A stretch of DNA of 64,000 nucleotides from Porphyrobacter sp. CACIAM 03H1 (GCF_002215495.1 NZ_CP021378.1:1550764-1614763); one strand, 5' to 3'. Shown: positions 7,786-17,331, counted from the stretch's first letter. The notes: a model not told the origin generated them from the letters alone. Numbers and translations: made by a program.

Positions 7786-9747
7786 ATGGCCCGAACCCCC
7801 GCAGGCACCCCCCACGACCCCCGCGGTGCGGAACGCTTCAACGAGGAGCGCGCCGCCTACACCGTCGCCTCGGCCCAGCCCGATCTTGAGGGCGGGGTGC
7901 GGGCGATCCGCGAAACGGTGAAGGTGCTCAAGCCCGTCCCGGGCGTCTACCGGATGCTCGATGCGCGGGGCGAGGTGCTCTATGTCGGCAAGGCGCGCTC
8001 GCTGAAGGCCCGCGTTGCCAACTACACCCAGATCGCCCAGCTTTCGGGGCGGCTCCAGCGCATGGTCAGCCAGACGCGCAGCATGGAGATCGTCGTCACG
8101 CGCTCCGAGGCCGAGGCGCTGCTGCTCGAGGCGCAGCTGATCAAGCGGTTTCGCCCGCCCTTCAACGTGCTGCTGCGCGACGACAAGAGCTTTCCCTTCA
8201 TCCTGCTGCGCGCCGATCACGCCTTTCCGCGCATCCAGAAGCACCGCGGCGCGCGGCGGGCGAAGGGCAATTACTACGGGCCTTTCGCCAGCGCCGGGAG
8301 CGTCAACACGACACTGAACGCGCTCCAGAAACTGTTCCTGCTCAGGAGCTGCACCGACAGCTTCTTCAACAACCGCGACCGGCCCTGCCTGCTCTACCAG
8401 ATCAAGCGCTGCTCCGCTCCTTGCGTCGGGCGGATCGACGAGGCGGGCTATGACGCGCTGGTGCGGCAGGCCAAGGATTTCCTCTCGGGCAAGTCGGGCG
8501 CGGTGCAGGCCGATCTCGAGCGGCAGATGGCCGAGGCGGCGGCGAACCTCGATTTCGAGACTGCGGCGATGCTGCGCGACCGCCTCAGGGCGGCGACCTT
8601 CATCCAGGGAAGCCAAGCGATCAATGCGCAGGGGCTGGGCGATACCGATGTCTTCGCGCTTGCGTCCAAGAACGGGCAGATGAGCGTCCAGTCCTTCTTC
8701 ATCCGTGGCGGGCAGAACTGGGGCCACCGCGCGCTCTTCCCGCGCCACACGGCGGATGTGGACGAGGCACAGGTGCTCGCCGACGTGATGCTGCAATTCT
8801 ACGAGGAAGTGCCGCCGCCGCCGACCATCCTCGTCGACCGCGAACTGCCCGAGACCGAGTTGATCGAGGCCGCTCTGTCCGAGCTGGCGGGGCGCAAGGT
8901 GCGGCTCTCCGTCCCTGAGCGTGGTGACCGGCGCAAGCTGATGGAGCAGGCGCAGCGCAATGCGGTCGAGGCGCTCGAGCGGCGGCTGGCCGAGACCGGC
9001 ACCAAGGCGCGATTGAACCGCGAGCTGGCGGAGTTTCTGGAGCTCGACACGCCGCCGCAGCGGATCGAAGTTTACGACAACAGCCACATCCAGGGCACCA
9101 AGGCGGTGGGCGCGATGGTGGTCGCCGGGCCGGACGGCTTCGAGAAGTCGCAATACCGCAAGTTCAACATCCGCGAGGCGCAGGCGAACGACGACTTCGC
9201 GATGATGCGCGAGGTGATGGCGCGGCGGTTCCGCAACTTCGCGGAAGGGGAGGAGAACCCCGAGGCGAAGGCGGGCGGGCACGAAACCATCCTCCCCGAC
9301 CTGATCCTGATCGACGGCGGCAAGGGGCAACTCTCCAGCGTCATGCGGGTGCTCGAGGAGATCGGCATCGCCGACGAGGTGGCGGTGATCGGCATCGCCA
9401 AGGGGCCGCATCACGGGCGCGAGGGGCGCGAGGTGTTCCACTTCCCCGACGGGCGCGAGAAGATGCTGCCGGTGAACTCGCCGCTGCTGTTCCACCTCCA
9501 GAACCTGCGCGACGAGGTGCACCGCTTCGTCATCGGCGCGCACCGGGCCAAGCGGTCGAAGGCGATCACGGCCAGCCCGCTCGACGAGATCCCCGGCATC
9601 GGCCCGGCGAGGAAGCGCGCGCTGCTGCTGCATTTCGGCACCGCGTCGAAGGTGCGCGCGGCGGCGCTCGAGGACCTCCAGCGGGCCCCCGGGGTGAGCG
9701 CCACGGTGGCGCGCAAGGTCTATGATTTCTACCACGCGGGCGGCTGA
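7786..9747 (+). CDS. uvrC: UvrABC excision nuclease subunit C
   Basis: UvrC makes both incisions in nucleotide excision repair after damage recognition by UvrA/UvrB. The 653-residue protein has an N-terminal GIY-YIG nuclease (PGVYRMLDARGEVLYVGKA, about residue 48 on), cysteines in the RSCTDSFFNNRDRPCLLYQ region, a UVR motif (DFETAAMLRDRL), an RNase H-like endonuclease domain (IEVYDNSHIQGT; LILIDGGKGQ) and two C-terminal HhH motifs (IPGIGPARKRALL). The ATG at 7786 (MARTPAG) is preferred over one 36 bases upstream. It is divergent from the flavoprotein gene with about 65 bases between starts. uvrA and uvrB are not in the window. Confidence 0.97.
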   Translation: MARTPAGTPHDPRGAERFNEERAAYTVASAQPDLEGGVRAIRETVKVLKPVPGVYRMLDARGEVLYVGKARSLKARVANYTQIAQLSGRLQRMVSQTRSMEIVVTRSEAEALLLEAQLIKRFRPPFNVLLRDDKSFPFILLRADHAFPRIQKHRGARRAKGNYYGPFASAGSVNTTLNALQKLFLLRSCTDSFFNNRDRPCLLYQIKRCSAPCVGRIDEAGYDALVRQAKDFLSGKSGAVQADLERQMAEAAANLDFETAAMLRDRLRAATFIQGSQAINAQGLGDTDVFALASKNGQMSVQSFFIRGGQNWGHRALFPRHTADVDEAQVLADVMLQFYEEVPPPPTILVDRELPETELIEAALSELAGRKVRLSVPERGDRRKLMEQAQRNAVEALERRLAETGTKARLNRELAEFLELDTPPQRIEVYDNSHIQGTKAVGAMVVAGPDGFEKSQYRKFNIREAQANDDFAMMREVMARRFRNFAEGEENPEAKAGGHETILPDLILIDGGKGQLSSVMRVLEEIGIADEVAVIGIAKGPHHGREGREVFHFPDGREKMLPVNSPLLFHLQNLRDEVHRFVIGAHRAKRSKAITASPLDEIPGIGPARKRALLLHFGTASKVRAAALEDLQRAPGVSATVARKVYDFYHAGG

Positions 9748-9833
9748 CACGGCCCGCCCGCGACGGGCTTGCCAGCCCGCTCAAGGTGAGTCACTTTCGC
9801 CACCGGGTTGCGCTGCGGCGCGTGGAGGGGGAG

Positions 9834-10466
9834 ATGGTGATGCAGCAGAAAATCTGGACAATCGGCGCGGGCGCGGCGGCGCTGGCGGGAATGACGTTGG
9901 CGGGCATGGGCGGCGCCACGGCGCAGGAGCCCCAGGAGCGCGGGCTGTTCGGCAACAATGCCGAGGCCACGGTCTACCGCGATGCGGGCTACGACGGCCC
10001 CGCCGTCACTGCCACCCGGGCGGAGCCGAATATGGGCCTGTCTTGGCGGGTCCAGTCGGTGCGGGTGCGCTCGGGGCGGTGGGAATTGTGCGAGGAACCG
10101 GGCTATCGCGGCGATTGCTGGACGGTCGACCGCGACACGCCGCTGTTCGGCGCGGCGTTCAAGGGGCGGCGGGTTCAATCGATGCGCCCGATCGGCGGAA
10201 ACGGGGGCGGGGGCGGCTGGGGCAGCCTCGAGCCGGGGCGCAATCCCTCGCTCAGGGGCATGGCCTCGGAGTTCTATCCGGCGCCGGCCCAGCGCGGCTA
10301 CCGGGTTCTGGCCTGTTCGACGGGTTCCCCCACGGCCAACTGCGCCGAGCGCACCGCGAACCAGTTCTGCACCGCGATGGGGTGGCGGCGTTCGGCCCGC
10401 CAGACCCTCGAAACGGTGCGCCAGCGGGTCTATCTCGCCGACGTGCTCTGCACCAACGCCTATTGA
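9834..10466 (+). CDS. Secreted beta/gamma-crystallin-like protein
   Basis: A 210-residue protein with a Sec signal peptide (about 1-31, ending GGATA before QEP). The mature part has two Greek-key-like stretches: ATVYRDAGYDGPAVT and, after SVRVRSG, RWELCEEPGYRGDCW, the usual arrangement of beta/gamma-crystallin modules, which often bind calcium. A Gly-rich linker leads to a C-terminal half with several cysteines, which I do not recognise. The ATG at 9834 follows GGAGGGGG; an in-frame ATG at 9840 is possible. A periplasmic or surface role is inferred. Confidence 0.75.
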   Translation: MVMQQKIWTIGAGAAALAGMTLAGMGGATAQEPQERGLFGNNAEATVYRDAGYDGPAVTATRAEPNMGLSWRVQSVRVRSGRWELCEEPGYRGDCWTVDRDTPLFGAAFKGRRVQSMRPIGGNGGGGGWGSLEPGRNPSLRGMASEFYPAPAQRGYRVLACSTGSPTANCAERTANQFCTAMGWRRSARQTLETVRQRVYLADVLCTNAY

Positions 10467-10482
10467 GGCGCGGCGCGGGAAG

Positions 10483-10509
10483 GGGGCGGGCCGCGGCGAG
10501 GCCCGCCCC
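10483..10509. terminator. GC-rich hairpin between convergent genes
   Basis: GGGGCGGGCC (10483-10492) and GGCCCGCCCC (10500-10509) form a perfect 10-bp stem with a 7-base loop. It lies between two convergent stop codons. T-rich sequence is weak on both strands, so termination efficiency is uncertain. Confidence 0.55.
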
Positions 10510-10517
10510 GTTCGTCC

Positions 10518-11435
10518 TTACTGCCCGTCGAGCGCCTTGCTCACCAGCACGTTGACCGAGACGCGGCGGTTCTGCGCGCGGCCGGCGGCGGTGGTGTTGT
10601 CGGCGGCCGGATCGGCGGTCGCCATGCCGGTCGGGGTCAGCATCCGGTAGGGCTTCCACTTGCACACCTGCTGCAGGTGGTTGACCACCGCCGCCGCGCG
10701 CCGTTCCGACAGGGTCTGGTTGAACTCCTGCGAACCGGTGATGTCGGTGTAGCCGAGCACCAGCATCAGCGAGTTCTCGTTGGCGTTCGCCTGCTGCGCG
10801 GCGTTGCACAGCTCGTTCTTCGCACTCGGCGAGAGCGCCCACTTGCCGGTGTCGAAATAGACGTTGGTGGTGCTCTTGAGGTTGTACTTGTCGATGTCGC
10901 CGAGGCGGCCGCGCAGGGCCTCGGTGGCGGCGGCGTTGGCCTGGATCGCCGCGCCCTGTTCGCCGAACTGCTGCTGCGTGCCGCCGCGGATCATAGCCGC
11001 GATCTGGCGGTCGTCGCTGGTGAAGCGGACCTCGCTCGCCACCAGCCCCTCGCCGTATTGCGAGGTCTTCACGATCACCGGCAGGCCGTTCATCAGCGCG
11101 CTCTGGTCGAGGGTCTTGTTGCCGATGCCGAGGAAACCGCCACGGGTGCGGATCTCGGTGTCGGGGTGGAGCGTGACCATCGTGGTCGCGCCGTCATCGC
11201 CGGTGATCTGGAGGCGCGATCCCTTGCGGGCCGAGATGATCCCGGTGACGCGCGGCCCGGCTTCCATCTCGGCGAGCGGGGGGAGCGAGCCATAGACGGT
11301 GGTCAGGACTTCGCCCTGCTGTTCGCCGGGCGGAACGTTGGCAGGCATGGTCTGAGCGCCGAGACCGGACGCTGCGGCAGCACCCATGAGGGCGGCGAGC
11401 GCGATCTTGCGCGGGGTGAAGATGGTGGTGGTCAC
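10518..11435 (-). CDS. OmpA-family outer membrane/peptidoglycan-associated protein
   Basis: A 305-residue exported protein. A signal peptide (KIALAALMGAAAASGLGAQT) begins about residue 9. The C-terminal half is an OmpA-like peptidoglycan-binding domain: NVYFDTGKWALSPSAKNEL, then LGYTDITGSQEFNQTLSERRA and QNRRVSV. The N-terminal half (RVTGIISARKGSRLQITGD) resembles a small beta-barrel or DUF5666-like fold and is not identified. The GTG at 11435 is chosen because AGGAGG sits 9 bases upstream; longer readings lack a signal peptide at the N-terminus. It probably anchors to the cell wall. Confidence 0.88.
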   Translation of the reverse strand: MTTTIFTPRKIALAALMGAAAASGLGAQTMPANVPPGEQQGEVLTTVYGSLPPLAEMEAGPRVTGIISARKGSRLQITGDDGATTMVTLHPDTEIRTRGGFLGIGNKTLDQSALMNGLPVIVKTSQYGEGLVASEVRFTSDDRQIAAMIRGGTQQQFGEQGAAIQANAAATEALRGRLGDIDKYNLKSTTNVYFDTGKWALSPSAKNELCNAAQQANANENSLMLVLGYTDITGSQEFNQTLSERRAAAVVNHLQQVCKWKPYRMLTPTGMATADPAADNTTAAGRAQNRRVSVNVLVSKALDGQ

Positions 11436-11604
11436 AGTGGTAATCCTCCTGCGGTGCGGGCCGCGATCCCTTGTTGGCCCTCGATGGCTTCGTGAGCGAG
11501 GCGTGGTTGTTGTTCGAAACCTTGCTCTCAGATGAACGCACCCGCCCTGCACCCCGCAGGAGGGGGTCATCAGGGCAGAGGATACGACGAGTTGACGCGT
11601 GCGG

Positions 11605-13107
11605 TCAGGCCCGGGCGGCGGCGAAACGGCTTGCATGGAAGGCTGCATCGGCCCGCAACTGGTCATGCTCGACCCACACCGAATGGGTTCCCGAACAGAT
11701 CTTGTGCGGCAGCGCGAGGCGGCAGATCGGGCCCTTGGTCACATCGCTCGCATCGAGGATCGCGCATTCCGAGGTGCCGGTGTTCTCGTCGATCAGGAAG
11801 GTGACGAGATATCCGTCGTCCTCGATAGTGCCGCCCTTTCTCGGGATCATCGGGCTTTCGCTGGCATAGATGCCCTCGGGCAGGCGATAGACCTGTTCCT
11901 CGCCGGTTTCGGTGTCGTGGCGGACATAGCCGTTGAACAGGAACCAGCCGGGGCGCGTGGTCGTGGACCAGACGTAGCGGCTTTTCTTCATGGCGAAGAG
12001 CGGATTGATCATGCCGAACTCGACGATCCGTTCGGACAGGCGCTCCTCGCGGGTCTCGCCGGTCTTCAGGTTGAAGCGCCAGCGGTGCAGGCGCGACTGG
12101 AAGGAATGCTCGTCGACATAGGCCATCATGTGGCTGTAGCGGCCCATCTCCTCGAGCGGATCGGGCATGGGCTTGGCCTGGTGATAGCCTTCGAGGATGA
12201 CTTCGTCGCCTTCCTCCCACGCATTGGTCCAGTGGAGCACGTAGGTGGGCGCGGCCTCGAACCAGCGGATGTCCTGCGGGCTTCCGCGGCGCGGGATCAG
12301 GGCGAAGCGGGTGGGCACGCCCGGGTGCAGCCGCGCGGCGTGGATGTTGCGGCCCAGCAGTTCCTCGTCCCAATACAAAGGCATGTCGTTGAGGATCGAC
12401 CAGTTGGGCGTGATTGCCATGTCGTGCGGCAGGCGCGGGCCGGGCAGGGGGACGGGGACGTAGTGGACCAGCTGGCCGGTGCGGTCGACCACGCCGTAAT
12501 GCATGAAGGGGGCGTGCTTGGAATAGTTGAAGAACATCAGCTCCCCGGTCGCCTCGTCGACCTTGGGGTGGGCCGAGATGCCGTCGAGCGGCACCCAGGG
12601 CGCCTTGCCCCTGCTGCCGAGCGTCACCGGATCGAGCATCCACGCCTCGCCGCACTGGTAGAGCGTCGCATAGGCGGTCCCGGCATGGACGATGATGTCT
12701 GTGCTGCCGGTGTCCTTCAGCCCGCCATGCGCGCCGAAACCGGGGCGCACGCTAGTGCCCCACGGGTCCATCAGCCCGCCCCACAGCGATCGGCCCGCGA
12801 TCTGCTCCGCCTCGAAGCAGTGCGTGCGCACGAAGCGGTTGCGGTAGCTCGCCTTGCCGCCGCTGATGTTGACCTGATGGATCATCGCATCGCCATCGAA
12901 AGGATGATGGCGCCCGAGCGGCTGGTGCACCTGGTTCTCGGTGTTCCTGAGGTAGATGCCGTCGATGTCCGCGGGGATCTCGCCTTCGATCACCGGCAGC
13001 TCGGCAACATCGACTTCCTCGTGCAGCGGCGTCCACGGCCCCGTGAGGTAGGGGTGGTTCGACGGTTCGAGGCTGGTCTTCACCGGCGGGTGGCGCGTGA
13101 TCTGCAT
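11605..13107 (-). CDS. Carotenoid oxygenase (RPE65/lignostilbene dioxygenase family)
   Basis: A 500-residue non-haem Fe(II) oxygenase. The four iron-ligand histidines expected of the family are visible: H180 (ISAHPK), H228 (PHDMAIT), H292 (VLHWTNAWEE) and H475 (SGTHSVW). Members cleave carotenoids or stilbenes such as lignostilbene at a double bond; which substrate applies cannot be told from sequence alone. No signal peptide, so cytoplasmic. A GAGGGAGAAAGCC leader supports the ATG at 13107. It is divergent from the universal stress protein; the FNR-type box between them lies 83 bases upstream of this start. Confidence 0.9.
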   Translation of the reverse strand: MQITRHPPVKTSLEPSNHPYLTGPWTPLHEEVDVAELPVIEGEIPADIDGIYLRNTENQVHQPLGRHHPFDGDAMIHQVNISGGKASYRNRFVRTHCFEAEQIAGRSLWGGLMDPWGTSVRPGFGAHGGLKDTGSTDIIVHAGTAYATLYQCGEAWMLDPVTLGSRGKAPWVPLDGISAHPKVDEATGELMFFNYSKHAPFMHYGVVDRTGQLVHYVPVPLPGPRLPHDMAITPNWSILNDMPLYWDEELLGRNIHAARLHPGVPTRFALIPRRGSPQDIRWFEAAPTYVLHWTNAWEEGDEVILEGYHQAKPMPDPLEEMGRYSHMMAYVDEHSFQSRLHRWRFNLKTGETREERLSERIVEFGMINPLFAMKKSRYVWSTTTRPGWFLFNGYVRHDTETGEEQVYRLPEGIYASESPMIPRKGGTIEDDGYLVTFLIDENTGTSECAILDASDVTKGPICRLALPHKICSGTHSVWVEHDQLRADAAFHASRFAAARA

Positions 13108-13189
13108 GGCTTTCTCCCTCGGGCTGCAGAATGATCGCGCGCCTTGTCGATGGCAAGGTGCTATGCGCGCGCCAGCGCGGCCCGCAAAA

Positions 13190-13203
13190 TTGATCCGGGT
13201 CAA
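13190..13203. promoter_or_regulatory. FNR/FixK-type box upstream of the universal stress protein
   Basis: TTGATCCGGGTCAA fits the FNR/FixK consensus TTGAT-N4-(A/G)TCAA with both half-sites complete. It is 53 bases before the stress protein ATG, placing it where an activator near -41 could work. An FNR-type regulator is encoded at 52215-52904. Confidence 0.7.
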
Positions 13204-13256
13204 GGCACAGCGCGACGCTCGGGGCGATCATCCTCATCATCAATGGGAGACACGCC

Positions 13257-14072
13257 ATGAAATCCATCCTGCTGCACATCGATCACGACAAGGCGATGCA
13301 GGCGCGCCTGCAGGTGGCGCTCGACATCGCCCGGGCGACCAACGGCCACATCACCTGCCTTCAGGCGATCAGCTACGAGGTCTTTGCGCCCGGCGATTTC
13401 TACGGCTCGGCGATCGCCGCGGCGATGCCTGTGATCAAGGAGAACGCCGAGAAGCTGCGCGCCGAGATCGAGCGCGAGCTCGAGCACGAGGGCGTGCCGT
13501 GGGACTGGCGCTTCGTCTACGGCATCGCCCCGCACCGCCTGCTCGAAGCCTCGCCGCTGGCCGACATCGTCATCGTCGGCCCGGCCGAAGCGGGCAGCGA
13601 CGGGCGCGGGCCCTCGGCGCTGGTGGGCGACGTGGTGCTCAAGGCGCCGGTGCCGGTGCTGGTGGTGCCCGAGGGCACGAAGAGCTTCGATGTCGGCGCG
13701 CCGATGCTGGTCGCGTGGAACGGCTCGTCGGAAAGCGCCCATGCGCTGCGGGCGGCGGTGCCGCTGCTTGCCTGTTCGTGCAAGGTGATGCTCGCCTGCG
13801 TGGTCGAGGACAGCGAACGCGCGCGCTTCGACCTGCCTTCCACCGAGGGCGCGCGCTATCTCAGCCGGCATGGGATCGACTGCGAGATCGTCGAGATTCC
13901 GCGCGGCGAGGCGGCGGTGGCGGACACGCTGTTCTCGGCGGCGCAACTGCGCGATTGCGGGCTGCTGGTGATGGGCGCCTATGGCCACTCGCGGCTTGCC
14001 GAGATGATCATGGGCGGGGTGACGCGGCGGATGCTGAGCGAGCCGCAGATGCCGGTCTTGCTGGCGCACTAG
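13257..14072 (+). CDS. Tandem-domain universal stress protein
   Basis: A 271-residue protein with two UspA domains (about 1-140 and 150-271). The second has the ATP-binding signature GAYGHSRLAEMIMGGVTR; in the first the matching loop (VGPAEAGSDG) is degenerate. UspA proteins often rise under low oxygen or starvation. A GGGAGA Shine-Dalgarno element precedes the ATG. A strong FNR/FixK box 53 bases upstream suggests induction at low oxygen, as known for Usp genes in other FNR regulons; that is inference. It converges on the MFS gene 40 bases downstream. Confidence 0.92.
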   Translation: MKSILLHIDHDKAMQARLQVALDIARATNGHITCLQAISYEVFAPGDFYGSAIAAAMPVIKENAEKLRAEIERELEHEGVPWDWRFVYGIAPHRLLEASPLADIVIVGPAEAGSDGRGPSALVGDVVLKAPVPVLVVPEGTKSFDVGAPMLVAWNGSSESAHALRAAVPLLACSCKVMLACVVEDSERARFDLPSTEGARYLSRHGIDCEIVEIPRGEAAVADTLFSAAQLRDCGLLVMGAYGHSRLAEMIMGGVTRRMLSEPQMPVLLAH

Positions 14073-14112
14073 GTGTCCGCACGCCCAGCGGCTACGCGCC
14101 GCCGATCCCGCT

Positions 14113-15459
14113 CTAGGGTTCGCGCGGGGTGACGACCACCGGCGGCGCCCCGGCGGGCGCTGCCGCGTAGGCCTGCGACAGCCGCCGGTAGGACCGCGAG
14201 GCAAAGGCGGCGAGGGTCAGCACCACCCCGAGCGCGCCGGTCAGGCAGAACACCAGTGCCATCCCCCGGTCCGCGCCCGTGCCGAACCACCCGCCGATCA
14301 GCGACGCGCCCGCGCCGGTGGTCATCCACGGAATCGCGACGAACTGCGTCAGCGGCCCGATCAGGAAGGCGGTGAGGGGCGCTGCCGCCTGTTCGACCGA
14401 CTGCGCGAAGCCGAACACCCGCCCCTGCCTCTCGAAGGGGACGACGCGTTGCAGCGTGGTCTGCTCGGCGGCTTCCGCGAAGGGGCCGAAGAACATCCAG
14501 ACCACGCAGCCGGCGATCAGCAGCGGGATAGAGGCCTGGATGGTGAACAGGCTCGCCGCGATCCAGATGACGAGGTTCACCAGCAGCAGCGTGCGCAGCG
14601 GGTTCCTGCCGAGGCCGGTGCGGGCGATCACCATGCCGCTGAGGATGAAGGCGCTCGAGGCGGCGGCCCAGAGCAGGCCCCATTCCTCGACGCTCATCAG
14701 CGACAGGCCATATCCGTCCATCAGCGCCATGAACACGCCGCCCAGCAGGTTGTTGAAGGTCGCGAACAGGATCAGTGCGAACAGCCCCGGCACCGCCGCC
14801 ACCACCCGGATCGTGCCGCGAAGGTCGATCTCCCGGCGCGCGCCCCCGGTGGCGGATTCGGGTTCGGGATCGCCGATCCTCACCGTCAGCAGATGCACGA
14901 TCACGAGCGCGCTGAAGCCGATTGCCAGCGCCAGCGGCCCGCGGATGCCGTCCCATGCGACCAGGAAGCCGCTGATCGCCGAGGTCACCAGAAACCCCAC
15001 CCCGCCGACGATGCCGACAAGGCCGTTGGCGCGGTCGCGCCGGTCGGGCGGGATCAGCACCGTCACCAGCGTCGCGAGCGCGATCATCCGGATGTTGCCC
15101 GCGATCACCGCAAGCATGACGAGCACGATGAAGCCCCACAGAGCCAGTCCGGCGGTATCGGCCATCGCCCCCGGCGGGCTCAGCTGCCACACGCCGAGCG
15201 CCGCCGCATAGAGCGCCAGCGAGGCCGCGCTCGATCCCAGCATCACCGGGCGCTTGCGGTGGTGATCGACGAGACTTCCGAACCAGATCGCGAAGGCGCC
15301 GGTGAAGGCCAGGTGGATGCCGCCGATCATGCCGGTCACGAAGACCGACTGCGTCTCCAGATAGGCCCAGAAGACGAGCGCGAACCAGACCGTGAAATTG
15401 ACCACGTTCTGCAACAGGCTGTTGGCGAGAATCGCGTGGAACGGGTCGATCCGGAGCAT
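14113..15459 (-). CDS. MFS transporter
   Basis: A 448-residue major facilitator with about 12 hydrophobic segments. The loop after the second segment reads GSLVDHHRKRPVM, the MFS motif A equivalent. The overall layout (short N-terminus, paired six-helix bundles, EQTTLQRVVPFERQGR in a central loop) resembles EntS/MefA-like drug or siderophore exporters; the substrate is not predictable. The ATG at 15459 gives the standard N-terminus (MLRIDPFHAIL); no strong ribosome site is seen. It lies 47 bases after tesB on the same strand. Confidence 0.88.
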   Translation of the reverse strand: MLRIDPFHAILANSLLQNVVNFTVWFALVFWAYLETQSVFVTGMIGGIHLAFTGAFAIWFGSLVDHHRKRPVMLGSSAASLALYAAALGVWQLSPPGAMADTAGLALWGFIVLVMLAVIAGNIRMIALATLVTVLIPPDRRDRANGLVGIVGGVGFLVTSAISGFLVAWDGIRGPLALAIGFSALVIVHLLTVRIGDPEPESATGGARREIDLRGTIRVVAAVPGLFALILFATFNNLLGGVFMALMDGYGLSLMSVEEWGLLWAAASSAFILSGMVIARTGLGRNPLRTLLLVNLVIWIAASLFTIQASIPLLIAGCVVWMFFGPFAEAAEQTTLQRVVPFERQGRVFGFAQSVEQAAAPLTAFLIGPLTQFVAIPWMTTGAGASLIGGWFGTGADRGMALVFCLTGALGVVLTLAAFASRSYRRLSQAYAAAPAGAPPVVVTPREP

Positions 15460-15506
15460 GGCGCGCTTATCGGCCAGCGGCGCATGACGGGCAAGGCGCG
15501 GCGGGC

Positions 15507-16430
15507 TTACCCCTTGACCCTCTTCCGCATCATCCCCTCCTGCGCCACGCTCGCGACCAGTTCGCCGGCAAGGTTGAAGATCCGCCCGCGGTTGAACCCG
15601 CGCCCGCCGCCCGACCACGGCGCGTCGGTGGCGTAGAGCAGCCATTCGTCCGCCCGCGCGTCACGGTGGAACCAGATCGCGTGGTCGAGGCTGGCGCCGA
15701 CCAACTCGTTGCGCATCCAGCTCAGGCCATGCGGCAGGGCGCTGGTGCCGAGCAGGGTGTAGTCGCTGGCATAGGTGATGATCGCGCGGTGGAGTTCGGG
15801 GGTGTCGGCCTCGCCCGTGATCGGGGCGCAGACCCGGAACCAGGTGTGGGCGCGCGGCTCCCTCGGTTCGCGGCTCATCCAGTGCAGACGGTCGATCGTC
15901 CGCATCTCGATCGGACGCGGGCGCAGCATCATCCGGCGCTGGGTCTCGGAGAGCCTGTCGGCCCACTGTTCGGCGATCTCGCGGCGCAGCTCCATGTCGG
16001 GGCGCAGATCATCCGGACGCGCGACATCGGGCATGGGCGAATCGATGTGTTCGAGGCCGTCTTCCGGCAGCTGGAAGCTGGCGGTGAGATTGAGGATCGG
16101 CACCGGCGTGCCGTCCTCGCCTTCCTGCGAGGCGACCACCCTCCGGTTGGCGAAGCTGCGCCCGTCGAAGTCGCGTTCGATGCGGTATTCGATACCCGCC
16201 CCCTCGCGCCCGCCGCGCAGGAAATAGGCGTGGAGCGAATGGGCGCACTTGCCGTCCGTGACGCTCGCCTGCGCGGCCTGGAGCGCCTGCGCGAGCACCT
16301 GCCCGCCGAACACCCGCCCGATCCCGTCGGCCTGCGGGGGCCCGGCATAGACATCGGCGGCGCGCTTCTCGACCGTCAGCAGGCGGACGAGGCCGGCGAC
16401 CAGTTCTTCGTTCGTGGGCGTGTCAGTCAT
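15507..16430 (-). CDS. tesB: Acyl-CoA thioesterase II
   Basis: TesB hydrolyses medium- and long-chain acyl-CoAs to fatty acid and CoA. The 307-residue protein has the double-hotdog layout: RVFGGQVLAQALQAA and HSLHAYFLRGG in the first half and ITYASDYTLLG plus VASVAQEGMMR in the second. The Asp of YASDY and the Gln of VAQEG correspond to catalytic residues of E. coli TesB. Cytoplasmic. The neighbouring MFS gene is co-directional but no functional link is evident. Confidence 0.95.
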   Translation of the reverse strand: MTDTPTNEELVAGLVRLLTVEKRAADVYAGPPQADGIGRVFGGQVLAQALQAAQASVTDGKCAHSLHAYFLRGGREGAGIEYRIERDFDGRSFANRRVVASQEGEDGTPVPILNLTASFQLPEDGLEHIDSPMPDVARPDDLRPDMELRREIAEQWADRLSETQRRMMLRPRPIEMRTIDRLHWMSREPREPRAHTWFRVCAPITGEADTPELHRAIITYASDYTLLGTSALPHGLSWMRNELVGASLDHAIWFHRDARADEWLLYATDAPWSGGGRGFNRGRIFNLAGELVASVAQEGMMRKRVKG

Positions 16431-16452
16431 GGCGCGAGGCCATGCTTGCGGC

Positions 16453-17331
16453 TTACGAACCCGTCAAGCCAAGCTTGCGCAGAGCGCGGAAGGCATAGGC
16501 CTTGGCATAGTTCTGCTGCGGCCAGCGCCCCGGCGCGCTGGGGCGGAAGCCGCGCTCGCGCAGGATCGCGTTGAAGATGCGCGCATCGCTTTCGCGGTAG
16601 CTCCATTCCGAGCGCCAGGTGATCGACAGCGACACCGAGGGGGCGGGGCCGTTCCGCACGAAATGCGGCGCCATCACCGGCACGAACAGCGCCTCTCCCG
16701 GCGCAAGCGCGAATTCGGTGCCGTGGGGGAGCATCGCATCGTCCCACATCAATTCGCGCGGGCCGCCCGAATGGTAGGTCTCGTGGGCCTCGTCCGGCAC
16801 GAAGCGGGTGTCGCCCGCAGGAAACTGGGTCATCACCTTGCTGCCCCTGATCTGGAGCAGGATGTTGTGCTCGGGATCGAAGTGGTAGGGCGTGACCGAG
16901 TTCGGCGAGGAGACGAAGATGAAGCCCTGCGGGGTCAGCATCGCGCCGGTCGCCGCCTCGATCTCCGGGCGGATCTCCTCGAGCAGGCTCATCAGCAGCG
17001 CCTCATAGGCGGGCACCTGCTCGATGTTCTTGAGCACCGCCCAGCTTTCCGCCTCGGCGACGCGGCGGATGGTCTCGGCGATGGTCATGCCGTTCGATCC
17101 CGGCTTGCCGTCGACCCCGATCGGCAGGTCGCCGCGGTTGTATTCGACCGAGGCGAGCGGCAGCCTCTCGGCGAGGGCGGCCAGGGCCTCGATCTCGAGC
17201 AGCGGGTGGCTGGTGAGGCTGTGCGTCAGGATGTGCGGCGTCTCGGGGTAATGGGCGGCGAAGCGGGTGCGGGCGGGGCCGTCGAAGACGGTCGCGGGCA
17301 GGGCATCGGTGAAACGGGCAGGGGCGTTCAT
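16453..17331 (-). CDS. JmjC-like cupin protein, putative Fe(II)/2-oxoglutarate oxygenase
   Basis: A 292-residue cupin_8/JmjC-like protein. The metal triad looks intact: H150-x-D152 in YHFDPEH and H223 in PVMAPHF, with RGSK and PAGD in the strands between. Such proteins may hydroxylate proteins or small molecules; the substrate here is unknown. The ATG at 17331 overlaps the TGA of the upstream acetyltransferase gene (ATGA), so the two are coupled. No signal peptide. The oxygenase reading depends on the triad and fold resemblance only. Confidence 0.75.
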   Translation of the reverse strand: MNAPARFTDALPATVFDGPARTRFAAHYPETPHILTHSLTSHPLLEIEALAALAERLPLASVEYNRGDLPIGVDGKPGSNGMTIAETIRRVAEAESWAVLKNIEQVPAYEALLMSLLEEIRPEIEAATGAMLTPQGFIFVSSPNSVTPYHFDPEHNILLQIRGSKVMTQFPAGDTRFVPDEAHETYHSGGPRELMWDDAMLPHGTEFALAPGEALFVPVMAPHFVRNGPAPSVSLSITWRSEWSYRESDARIFNAILRERGFRPSAPGRWPQQNYAKAYAFRALRKLGLTGS

